DNA from: Acidobacteriota bacterium
GTDB taxonomy: Bacteria; Acidobacteriota; Terriglobia; Terriglobales; Acidobacteriaceae
Assembly (NCBI GenBank): GCA_021799945.1
Contig: JAJYZK010000094.1
Location: 1 to 9,428, forward strand
Direction: 5' to 3'
Length of the DNA: 9,428 nt
A model generated the notes under the pieces. It did not search any database, was not told the DNA's origin, and worked only from the letters and a program-made list of their open reading frames with translations. Shown one piece after another: positions 1 to 5,541 of the stretch (its first letter is position 1; each line of letters starts with the position of its first letter). The position numbers and the translations under genes were made by a program.

Positions 1-221
1 TCCTGTCTCCGAAATTCGCCATAGAATCCTTGTCGTCCTGAGCGCAGCGAAGGATCTGCTTTTGCAACGATTCCCGTATAGCAGTCCAGCCTCCATGTAT
101 GCAACGAACTTCCGATTCGCTCAAGAACAACCACAGATCCTTCGACTCCGTTTGGCCCAACAGCCGGCCAAACTTGGCTCAGGATGACAGTTCCTTTGTT
201 CTGCGAACTTCTGACTCAGGA
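1..221. repeat. Imperfect inverted repeat with nested hairpin, downstream of thiD
   Basis: Two arms face each other. The left core (31-58) and the reverse complement of the right core (134-189) share TGTC(A/G)TCCTGAGC at one end and CGAAGGATCTG at the other. The right core is about 28 bases longer because it carries an insert with its own hairpin at 151-172. The similarity continues outward: 1-19 and the reverse complement of 203-221 match at 15 of 19 positions, including TCCTG, GAA and TTCGC. The left end meets the window edge, so the element may be longer. I remember TCCTGAGC...GAAGGATCT units as common dispersed intergenic repeats in Acidobacteriota and some other soil lineages, but no copy number can be seen here. 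No transposase gene is present, so it would have to be non-autonomous. The thiD stop codon lies inside the right outer arm. Confidence 0.75.
151..172. repeat. Nested hairpin in right arm of the repeat
   Basis: TTTGGCC at 151-157 is the perfect reverse complement of GGCCAAA at 166-172, giving a 7-bp stem with an 8-base loop. It sits in the extra segment that distinguishes the right repeat core from the left one. It has no adjacent T tract on either strand, so it does not look like a classical intrinsic terminator. It could still help end thiD transcription, which runs into it from the right. Confidence 0.6.
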
Positions 222-1106
222 CACTAGAGGATAGAGATGGTTTAACGGGCCATGGCCGGCGCCGATGGGATAGGCCGCACGAAGCGCCGCCGCTACATAG
301 GCTTTTGCCGCAGTAACGGCCTCGGCAGGCGGGTCGCCGGCAATCAAGCGGCAGAGCAGGGCGCTGGAGAAGGCGCATCCGGTGCCGTGGGTCGAGCGGG
401 TCGCAACGCGCTCGCCTTCGAACCATGCCTCCTGCCCGCAAGCGGTGAGGAGGAAGTCGTCGGGAGGGTCGAGATGGCCGCCGGTCACCACAACATTCAG
501 TTCATGGTTGCCGAGCCGCTCGGCCGCCTCCTGCAATCTCCGCGCGGCGCCAGAAACCTGTGAACGCCCAACCGCTCGGAGTCCGGCGAGATCCCCCAGT
601 TCCATGAGATTCGGAGTAATCCATCCAACGCGGGCCAAAAGATCCCCTCTCATCTGCCGGATCCCTCCTGGATCCAACAGCCTGACGCCGGAGCTAGAGC
701 GCAGAACCGGGTCAAGCACTACCCTCTCCCGTCCCAGGCTCGCGGAATGGCGTCCGCCGTCTCCCAGGTACCGGCTTACTTCAGCCACCACCCCGCCTGA
801 TCGCAGCATTCCGATCTTGACCCCGTCGATGGCGATGTCCTCGGTCAGGCAATCGAGCGTCTCTCCGATCAGGCGGGAGGCCACGGACCTGACCGAACGG
901 ACGCCGCGCGTCGACTGAACGGTCAGGGCTGAGATGCAGGCGACGCCGTAGACGCCGTGCGCGGCAAAGGTCTTCAGGTCCGCGGTGACCCCGGCGCCGG
1001 AGGAGGGATCGAAGCCGGCGATGGTGAGAGCGACGCGGAGCGACTTCGGTGGGGACGGCACAGCCCGATCGGGAGCGGCGGACAGCGATTCCGGGTTGGA
1101 TTTCAC
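216..1106 (-). CDS. thiD: Hydroxymethylpyrimidine / phosphomethylpyrimidine kinase ThiD
   Basis: This cytoplasmic kinase of the ribokinase fold phosphorylates HMP and then HMP-P to HMP-PP, the pyrimidine half of thiamine diphosphate. The 296 residues show the family hallmarks in order: the N-terminal LTIAGFDPSSGAG followed by ADLKTF (residues 27-47), VVLDPV (129-134), TPN (164-166), VVVTGGH (205-211) and the C-terminal anion-hole signature STHGTGC (238-244) with its Cys. The first motif is usually GSDPSGGAG, so Ser to Phe at residue 32 and Gly to Ser at residue 36 are mildly unusual. The GTG start gives about 24 residues more than the typical 266-270-residue family member. It is chosen because AGGGG lies about 10 bases upstream; a GTG at codon 16 is an alternative. 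The stop codon falls inside the inverted repeat. No other thiamine gene is in the window, and I saw no TPP riboswitch upstream. Confidence 0.93.
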   Translation of the reverse strand: MKSNPESLSAAPDRAVPSPPKSLRVALTIAGFDPSSGAGVTADLKTFAAHGVYGVACISALTVQSTRGVRSVRSVASRLIGETLDCLTEDIAIDGVKIGMLRSGGVVAEVSRYLGDGGRHSASLGRERVVLDPVLRSSSGVRLLDPGGIRQMRGDLLARVGWITPNLMELGDLAGLRAVGRSQVSGAARRLQEAAERLGNHELNVVVTGGHLDPPDDFLLTACGQEAWFEGERVATRSTHGTGCAFSSALLCRLIAGDPPAEAVTAAKAYVAAALRAAYPIGAGHGPLNHLYPLVS

Positions 1107-1424
1107 GCTAGAGCCCCTGTCAGATCAGTCGTCACGAGGGATTCGCCGCACCCGGGATATGCTCCCTGCCCAAACCGCCACGCTTTGGAGCGGGGCCGGG
1201 CCGGTTACCTTTTTCCCCTCCCGGAAGCACCGGAGGAATCTGGCCTCCGCGAACCGCCGAGCAATACAATCGAAATCGAAGCAACTCCTCGGCATCGTTC
1301 ATAGCGATTGCGCCCGCAGCCGACGGCAATTGGAGGATACACAACCCGGACCCCGCCGCGTTCCGCTTACCACAGCCGGCACGGGAAAACAAGGGAAGAA
1401 AACAGAATAACTTGTTTGGAACGT
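1107..1424. other. Intergenic region between divergent thiD and rlpA-like genes
   Basis: Both flanking genes read away from this stretch, so it should hold the thiD promoter, but I see no convincing -35/-10 pair for thiD. I looked on the minus strand for a TPP-box (the CTGAGA and ACC...CCTGATC...GG elements), cobalamin-type and c-di-GMP-type conserved cores and found none. An open frame of 56 codons on the minus strand (1132-1302) ends 25 bases before thiD. It lacks a ribosome binding site and is discussed in the findings. A TACAAT at 1265-1270 on the plus strand has no matching -35 box. Confidence 0.5.
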
Positions 1425-1454
1425 TTGATTTAAGGGTTCCCGCATCCGTACAAT
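1425..1454 (+). promoter_or_regulatory. Sigma70-type promoter of the rlpA-like gene
   Basis: TTGATT (1425-1430) and TACAAT (1449-1454) are separated by 18 bases and match four and five of six consensus positions respectively. The expected transcription start near 1461 gives a leader of only about 23 bases before the ATG at 1484, just enough for the ribosome binding site. No riboswitch would fit in that leader. Confidence 0.65.
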
Positions 1455-1483
1455 CATAGAGTCGGGAAAGGAGAGAGCGGCCC

Positions 1484-1975
1484 ATGACAATCTCATGCAA
1501 ATGGACGTTGCGGTATCCTGCTCTGGCCGCCGCCCTGCTCTGTCTGGTTCTCGGCGACGGTTCCAATCCAGCCGCTCAGCATCCCTTGCGAGAACAGCAG
1601 GGACAGAATCCGGCCCACCCGCCGCGGCGGTGGTTTCAGTTCGGGCGCGCGTCCTGGTATGGAGGCCAATTTCAGGGCCAGCCCACGGCCAGTGGAGAGG
1701 CCTTCGACGAAAATCAGCTCACCTGCGCTCACCGCAGCCTTCCTCTGGGCGCGCTGGTGCTGGTGACCAATCTGCGCAACCACCGTTCCGTCATCGTGCG
1801 GGTCAACGACCGGGGTCCCGCCCTGGCCGGCCGCATCGTGGATCTCTCTCGGGCCGCAGCCAGATTGCTCGGCTTCCGCGGGTTGACCCGCGTCCGGCTG
1901 GATTTGATCGACGCTTCGCCCAGCGCCGCTGAGTTGGCGCTGGCGACCATGCCCTCGCAGGTTCCGGCTTACTGA
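1484..1975 (+). CDS. RlpA-like double-psi beta-barrel (DPBB) exported cell-wall protein
   Basis: RlpA-family proteins act on or bind peptidoglycan outside the inner membrane. The Pseudomonas member is a septal lytic transglycosylase that cuts glycan strands lacking stem peptides. The 163 residues begin with a Sec-type signal (hydrophobic stretch at residues 12-24), then a short Gln/Pro-rich linker, then one DPBB domain with GRASWYG (54-60), TASGE (68-72), CAHRSLPLG (81-89), VRVNDRGP (105-112) and IVDLSRAAA (118-126). His83 and Asp109 sit where I expect the residues important in the Pseudomonas enzyme. There is no C-terminal SPOR domain, so septal targeting by denuded glycan is not indicated. 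There is no lipobox Cys after the hydrophobic stretch; Cys20 lies within it. The start is supported by AAAGGAG 10 bases upstream and by a promoter just before it. Whether it is an active lytic enzyme is not shown by the sequence. Confidence 0.9.
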   Translation: MTISCKWTLRYPALAAALLCLVLGDGSNPAAQHPLREQQGQNPAHPPRRWFQFGRASWYGGQFQGQPTASGEAFDENQLTCAHRSLPLGALVLVTNLRNHRSVIVRVNDRGPALAGRIVDLSRAAARLLGFRGLTRVRLDLIDASPSAAELALATMPSQVPAY

Positions 1976-2015
1976 GCGCCGGGTGCCGCGTTCTCCCGGG
2001 ATGGACCTTCCTGGC

Positions 2016-2021
2016 TACAAT
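2016..2021 (+). promoter_or_regulatory. Possible -10 box upstream of pyrF
   Basis: TACAAT lies about 80 bases before the pyrF start, in the short gap after the rlpA-like gene, and is the same hexamer as in the rlpA and accA promoters of this window. No good -35 box is found 16-18 bases upstream, so this is weak. pyrF may instead be read through from the preceding gene. Confidence 0.3.
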
Positions 2022-2101
2022 ACGGGCGTGCTCTCTCCACGGCATCCTTCGGAATTTCTCTCTCGCATCCCCACCCCGCAAATTTCCAATGAGGCCGCCG
2101 C

Positions 2102-2842
2102 ATGACCGCTCCCGGGGGCACCCCGCGCCAGATGGCGCCGCCGATATCGGCTGCGGACCAACTGATTGTCGCTTTGGACTTTCCCGATGCGGGGTCGGCG
2201 CTCTCTCTGGTGGAGCGCCTCGATGGCATAGCCCGCTGGTACAAGGTCGGCCTTGAGCTTTATATCGCGGAAGGCAATGCGCTGCTCGCCTCCCTGCGAG
2301 CCCGGGGTTATTCAGTCTTCCTGGATTTGAAGCTCCACGACATCCCGCAGACGGTCGCCTCCGCAGTGAGGTCAGCATCCCGGTCCGGCGCCGAGATGCT
2401 GACGGTTCACGCCTGCGGGGGCCCGGAGATGCTGACAGCCTCCGCCGACGCCGCGGGAGACAGAACCCGGATTCTTGCGGTTACCGTGCTGACCAGCATG
2501 GATGAACCCCAGCTTGCAGCCGTCGGGACGACCCGCTCGCCCGCCGCACAGGTGGAGCTGCTGGCAGAGCTCGCCTTCGCCGCCGGCATCCGTGGGTTCG
2601 TCGCTTCGCCCCAGGAGGTCGGGTCACTGCGGCGCCATTTTGGCGCGGAGGTCACTCTGGTCGCTCCCGGCATTCGTCCGCTCAGCAGCGATCCCGGCGA
2701 TCAAAAGCGGGTTGGAAGCCCGCGGTCGGCGATCGCCGAAGGGGCCAATTATCTTGTGGTGGGACGGCCCATCACGCGCGCCGCAGATCCGGCGGCGGCG
2801 GCGAAGGCAATTCTGATGGAAATGGAAACGACTTCAGGCTGA
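2102..2842 (+). CDS. pyrF: Orotidine 5'-phosphate decarboxylase PyrF
   Basis: This cytoplasmic enzyme catalyses the last step of UMP synthesis, decarboxylating OMP to UMP. At 246 residues it is a normal-length class I enzyme. The TIM-barrel landmarks are all present: IVALDF (22-27), the substrate-binding Lys in YKVGLELY (47-54), the catalytic DxKxxD array in FLDLKLHDIP (73-82; Asp75, Lys77, Asp80), VTVLTSM (127-133), VAPGIRP (188-194 region) and the phosphate-binding VVGRPIT (219-225). The start is preceded by GAGG about 7 bases upstream. An ATG at codon 11 (2132) is an alternative, since the residues before it are not family-conserved. It follows the rlpA-like gene after 126 bp on the same strand. 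Its stop faces the stop of the small zinc-ribbon gene with 9 bp between, leaving no room for a terminator. No other pyrimidine gene is in the window. Confidence 0.96.
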   Translation: MTAPGGTPRQMAPPISAADQLIVALDFPDAGSALSLVERLDGIARWYKVGLELYIAEGNALLASLRARGYSVFLDLKLHDIPQTVASAVRSASRSGAEMLTVHACGGPEMLTASADAAGDRTRILAVTVLTSMDEPQLAAVGTTRSPAAQVELLAELAFAAGIRGFVASPQEVGSLRRHFGAEVTLVAPGIRPLSSDPGDQKRVGSPRSAIAEGANYLVVGRPITRAADPAAAAKAILMEMETTSG

Positions 2843-2851
2843 GCCGCAGCC

Positions 2852-3031
2852 CTACAATTTCTCATAGAAATCGCACCCCGAGCAGGAAATGTATACCCCG
2901 CCCGGAACCCCACGCTCGCGATCCTTCACCCGCTTGACGATGCGGGTGGGTTTGCTGCACTTCGGGCAGTTGATGCTCTTGCTGGTATCCATCATCTTTC
3001 GACGGTCTGCGGTCTTGGCGATCTTGGCCAT
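2852..3031 (-). CDS. Small four-cysteine zinc-ribbon protein, function unknown
   Basis: A 59-codon frame begins with ATG at 3031 and ends with TAG at 2854-2852. A GGGAGA ribosome binding site lies about 8 bases upstream of the ATG. The protein has a very basic N-terminus (MAKIAKTADRRK), then CPKC (Cys22, Cys25), a basic strand-like segment (TRIVKRVKDRERG, 29-41), a GG turn, and CSGC (Cys50, Cys53) followed by DFYEKL at the end. Two CxxC pairs 24 residues apart in a tiny basic protein fit a single zinc ribbon that could bind nucleic acid or the ribosome. It is not L33, L36 or L31 by its sequence pattern, and I cannot name a family. The frame's clean start, ribosome binding site, motif spacing and stop close to pyrF argue that it is real. 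It reads in the direction of dinB but lies about 300 bp away, so it probably has its own promoter. Confidence 0.82.
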   Translation of the reverse strand: MAKIAKTADRRKMMDTSKSINCPKCSKPTRIVKRVKDRERGVPGGVYISCSGCDFYEKL

Positions 3032-3041
3032 GAAACATTCT

Positions 3042-3076
3042 CCCGATGGAGCCCGTTCGAGTCACCCGCAATCGGG
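3042..3076 (-). promoter_or_regulatory. Possible leader hairpin covering the zinc-ribbon ribosome binding site
   Basis: In the minus-strand transcript CCCGAT (3076-3071) can pair with ATCGGG (3047-3042), a 6-bp stem with a 23-base loop. The GGG of the second arm is also the start of the GGGAGA ribosome binding site for the 59-residue protein. A competing small hairpin (CCCG ATTG CGGG) uses the first arm alone. The two are mutually exclusive, which could allow translational control. The stem is short and could be chance in GC-rich DNA. Confidence 0.3.
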
Positions 3077-3152
3077 CCTTCCCCGAGCGTTTTTCGCCTC
3101 GCATTTTCGAATGTTGGAGGGCGGATTCCAGGGCGCAAGGCCTGCCGGAACC

Positions 3153-3216
3153 GCGCGCCGGAACATGCGCCAAAACCAGGCGCCGAAAGGATGCGCCAAT
3201 CCTGTGCGCCTGACTG
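3153..3216. repeat. Degenerate 13-bp tandem repeat (GCGCC boxes)
   Basis: GCGCC begins at 3155, 3167, 3180, 3193 and 3206, so the spacings are 12, 13, 13 and 13. Flanking bases are partly shared: units read roughly (a/g)tGCGCC(a/g)a followed by variable bases. The period is not a multiple of three, which speaks against a coding origin. The array sits about 120 bp upstream of the zinc-ribbon start. It may be a decayed tandem repeat or a row of binding sites. Confidence 0.5.
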
Positions 3217-3282
3217 GCAGCCTGATTGGTGCGAAAGAACGGTTGGCTCGCTCTTCTCCCAATGTACACCATTCGCCCCTAT

Positions 3283-3303
3283 CCGGCGCCAGTCCGGCGC
3301 CGG
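3283..3303. repeat. Perfect GC hairpin downstream of the dinB-like gene
   Basis: CCGGCGCC (3283-3290) and GGCGCCGG (3296-3303) form an 8-bp perfect stem around the 5-base loop AGTCC. It lies 34 bases past the stop of the dinB-like gene in its reading direction. No T tract follows on either strand, so it is not a standard intrinsic terminator, though it could stabilise or help end that transcript. Confidence 0.5.
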
Positions 3304-3337
3304 GCGGAGAGCCCGCGGCATCCCGGATCCATCCCCA

Positions 3338-3850
3338 TCAGGACGGCTTGAAGGGTTCGTCGGCGGAGGGTCCATAAAGACCCGGCACCGCAATGCCGTT
3401 CAGCCGCAGATACACGCCAAGCTGCGCGCGATGATGGATCAAATGATTGAAAAACATGTGCCGGTAGGTGAGCGATCGAGCTTCGTTCGAGATGACCCGC
3501 GGGCCGAAGCTGAACTTCCACTTTGTCGCGAGATCCTCGTCCGAGATCTTTTCGAGCGCGGCCCGAGCTTCGCCGGCGCATCTGTCGAACTGGGCCAACA
3601 GATCCGCCCGCGACTTGAAGACAAGCTCCGGATGCGGATGCCTTGGCTGCGCCATATCCATATCCGGGTCGGTCAATATATACGTTCCGAACAGGGGGAG
3701 CAGGGCGACATGCATGGCTAGTCTACCCATCGCCATGGACTTCTCATGCGGCTTGTAATCCGGCATCGTCTCCGGGACGCGCTCCAGCGTCTTGCGCGTT
3801 CCTTCCATCTCCAAATCGAAGTCCTGCAGCAGAAGTTGAGCTGCGGTCAT
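3338..3850 (-). CDS. DinB/YfiT-superfamily metal-binding four-helix protein
   Basis: DinB-superfamily proteins are four-helix bundles that hold a divalent metal through three histidines. Many are thiol-dependent transferases (for example bacillithiol S-transferases), but most members, including this one, have no known substrate. The 170 residues show His47 in MGRLAMHV on the second helix and the paired His136/His140 of NHLIHHRAQLGVYL (135-148), followed by the family's typical GLYGPSADE tail (158-166). All three predicted metal ligands are present. The start is placed at ATG 3850 because AGGAG (3861-3857) lies 6 bases upstream; the frame stays open to a TTG at 3868, but the ribosome binding site falls between the two. 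It is probably a single-gene unit: the neighbours on both sides are more than 200 bp away. No signal peptide or membrane segment is seen, so it is cytoplasmic. Confidence 0.88.
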   Translation of the reverse strand: MTAAQLLLQDFDLEMEGTRKTLERVPETMPDYKPHEKSMAMGRLAMHVALLPLFGTYILTDPDMDMAQPRHPHPELVFKSRADLLAQFDRCAGEARAALEKISDEDLATKWKFSFGPRVISNEARSLTYRHMFFNHLIHHRAQLGVYLRLNGIAVPGLYGPSADEPFKPS

Positions 3851-3856
3851 TTTTTT

Positions 3857-3861
3857 CTCCT
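3857..3861 (-). promoter_or_regulatory. Ribosome binding site that decides the dinB-like start
   Basis: AGGAG on the minus strand, six A residues before ATG 3850. It lies inside the frame that extends to the upstream TTG at 3868, so the longer protein is unlikely. Confidence 0.75.
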
Positions 3862-4068
3862 GTTTCAAAAATAAGGAACCGTCCGGGGTGATTGCGGCGC
3901 GAAGAAGCAGGCCATACCGGGATGGTCGCCATGGCGCGGGAGCCAGCCTCCATCACTGTACAACACTCCGGGAGCAGGAAGCGCGCGCAAGGGGCGCCCT
4001 CGCCGCCTTTGAACGGGGGAAGGCCGGCCCGGGAATGATTTCGGCTGGGATCGGATTCTGCGGATCTT

Positions 4069-5238
4069 CTATAGGCCCTGCGGATCCTCTTGCGGATTTT
4101 GGCCCTGTGGCGGCGAACTCGGCGGCGAACTCGGCGCCGCATTGGGTTGCTGCACGGGCTTGAGCTGATGATCCTTGTCCACGACGTCCGGCAGATCCTC
4201 GCCCGGCGCCCGCAGGGTGGGAGCCTTCTGCGGTCCGTGCTCCTCATTCGGGTCCTGGATCGGTGAGTCGCCCAGGCGGACCTGGCGGACAAATTCGCCC
4301 GCGTAATAGCCGTCCGTCTCATCCTTGTCGCGGATCAGCAGCGGCTGCCCTACCCTGGCGATCTCCATGCGGATCACCCGGTTCCCATTGAAGCGGACAA
4401 ACTGGACCTCGTGGGGCGGCTGGCCGTAAATCCATTCCTCGAAGGGCATCTGACCGTCCATTTCCCTGACCTTCTGGTCCGGCTGGCCCACCGCCTTGAG
4501 CACCATCTCCCGGTTCATGCCCACGAGAACTTCGTGGTTCAGCACGGCGTTCTTCAGTTTCGGTGGAAGCGTATCCGCAAAGGCCTCGACCGGAGTCTTG
4601 AGCGAGAAGTCCAGAATCGGAGCGATGAGCTCGCGAAGCTGCGCCTCCGTCATCTCCGGCACATAACGATCGAAGACCAGATAGAAACGCGACCCCACCG
4701 GGTCCTGACCGTCATCCTGGGCCAGAGGCACGCCGACCACCGGCCCGCCCACTTCGATATGCTGCAGAATTCGATGAGGTTTGTCCGGGCCCCCGTTGAA
4801 TTCAAAGAGAATGCGGTCCGTTCTGAATTCAAATTTGCTGATGACCGCCCGGTCGCCCGGTTTTATCGCAATGCCGTACTTTTCCAGCTCCTCCGCGTAA
4901 GCCTTCCCGGAGGGAGCAAGCGGTCCGTTTGCGCGGAGTTCGATCCCCCGGTGGCCCAGTGGTAAGGGCCGGACGGCAAAGCCCTGATCGGCCTGAAAGT
5001 AGCGGATCAGATCCATGCGCGTTCGTTCGGAGATCCGGTGTTTGCTGAGGGGCACCGAGGTCGGTCGCACGGTTGTCAGGCTGGCCATCTGCGGCGGAAT
5101 CTGCTCCCGCTGCACAATGAACACCTGCGCCCCGGATCCTGGACTGCATGCCGCAAGCACAGCGAGAACGAAGCAGCACGGGGAGAACGCCGAACCGGTT
5201 CGTCTGCTGAAGCAACCATCGGTGTGGGGTAGTCTCAT
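4069..5238 (-). CDS. Predicted lipoprotein with a BamE/SmpA-like segment, function unknown
   Basis: I do not recognise this gene as a named family. The 389-residue product begins with a basic stretch (SRR, 11-13), a hydrophobic core (residues 17-30) and the lipobox LAAC (28-31), followed by Ser. This suggests lipidation at Cys31 and sorting to the outer membrane if the cell has a Lol system. SGAQ a few residues later is an alternative signal peptidase I site. Residues 60-230 look like a soluble mixed domain with no motif I know. Residues 233-292 resemble the BamE/SmpA fold: VGMNREMVLKAVGQP, then EEWIYG, then a strand pair ending in FNGNRVIRMEI. The C-terminus from about 325 is Pro/Gln-rich and disordered, with SSPP repeated. 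ATG 5238 is preferred over GTG 5247 because GAGG lies 5 bases before it. The large extra N-terminal domain is unlike E. coli BamE, which is only about 113 residues. Confidence 0.75.
   Translation of the reverse strand: MRLPHTDGCFSRRTGSAFSPCCFVLAVLAACSPGSGAQVFIVQREQIPPQMASLTTVRPTSVPLSKHRISERTRMDLIRYFQADQGFAVRPLPLGHRGIELRANGPLAPSGKAYAEELEKYGIAIKPGDRAVISKFEFRTDRILFEFNGGPDKPHRILQHIEVGGPVVGVPLAQDDGQDPVGSRFYLVFDRYVPEMTEAQLRELIAPILDFSLKTPVEAFADTLPPKLKNAVLNHEVLVGMNREMVLKAVGQPDQKVREMDGQMPFEEWIYGQPPHEVQFVRFNGNRVIRMEIARVGQPLLIRDKDETDGYYAGEFVRQVRLGDSPIQDPNEEHGPQKAPTLRAPGEDLPDVVDKDHQLKPVQQPNAAPSSPPSSPPQGQNPQEDPQGL
4101..4134. repeat. Short tandem repeat encoding the SSPP tail of the lipoprotein
   Basis: The unit GGCGGCGAACTC occurs twice in a row, with a partial third copy, inside the 3' end of the lipoprotein gene. 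In the coding strand this gives the repeated Ser-Ser-Pro-Pro. It is a multiple of three, so copy changes would keep the frame. Confidence 0.5.
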
Positions 5239-5541
5239 GACCCTCACCCATTCCAGGGACTTCCCGCCGGGCTTCTCCGAAGCCGTCGCGCCAGCGGCGG
5301 CCTATCAGCAAAGACCTCGCGTCCGGAGATTCCGTCTGGCGCGGCAAAGCGTCGCGGTGAAAGGAAATCCAAAACTCGCGCCAATCATGATGTATCAGGC
5401 ATTCTCATTGCAAGGGCAGATTCGCATCCCGGACCGATCTGTTTTCAACGGAACAAAAGTGATGAACGGGAGGAGAGCGCGAACGCCGAAAGGCCCCCGA
5501 TCGCCGCCAGGCTCGCCACGCCGGAGATCGCTTCCGGAAAT
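5239..5541. other. Intergenic region upstream of the lipoprotein gene
   Basis: About 303 bp between the stop of the CPBP protease gene and the start of the lipoprotein gene, both on the minus strand. It should contain the lipoprotein promoter. Candidate -35 boxes TTGAAA and TTGCAA can be seen on the minus strand, but neither has a good -10 hexamer at 16-18 bases. There is no terminator-like hairpin with a T tract after the CPBP gene, no tRNA, and only very short frames without ribosome binding sites. Confidence 0.5.

Larger units (their letters stand above)
3032..3337. other. Intergenic region between dinB-like and zinc-ribbon genes
   Basis: About 306 bp without a supported gene, lying upstream of the zinc-ribbon gene and downstream of the dinB-like gene on the minus strand. 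It holds three things listed separately: an inverted repeat overlapping the zinc-ribbon ribosome binding site (3042-3076), five GCGCC boxes at 12-13-bp spacing (3153-3216) and a perfect GC hairpin (3283-3303). I found no clear -35/-10 pair. GTTCGAGTC at 3054-3062 resembles a tRNA T loop, but no stem or cloverleaf can be built around it. Confidence 0.5.

Noticed and set aside
1265..1270. TACAAT as a second rlpA promoter
   Set aside because: No -35-like hexamer lies 16-18 bases upstream, and a much better promoter is found at 1425-1454.
1107..1424. TPP or other riboswitch ahead of thiD
   Set aside because: A thiamine gene with a long upstream gap invites a TPP riboswitch, but the minus strand lacks the CTGAGA element and the ACC...CCTGATC...GG element in the right order and spacing. 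Cobalamin-type and c-di-GMP-type cores were also not found.
3050..3076. tRNA T-loop-like GTTCGAGTC
   Set aside because: The bases on either side do not pair as a T stem, and no acceptor, D or anticodon arm can be placed upstream on either strand.
2862..3272. 136-codon minus-strand frame overlapping the zinc-ribbon gene
   Set aside because: It is in a different frame from the CPKC/CSGC protein, spans its ribosome binding site and leader, and has no conserved features.
3283..3303. Intrinsic terminator for the dinB-like gene
   Set aside because: The stem is perfect, but no run of T follows it on either strand, so it is listed only as a hairpin.
3851..3868. Upstream TTG start for the dinB-like gene
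   Set aside because: The AGGAG ribosome binding site lies between this TTG and ATG 3850, so initiation at the ATG is far more likely.
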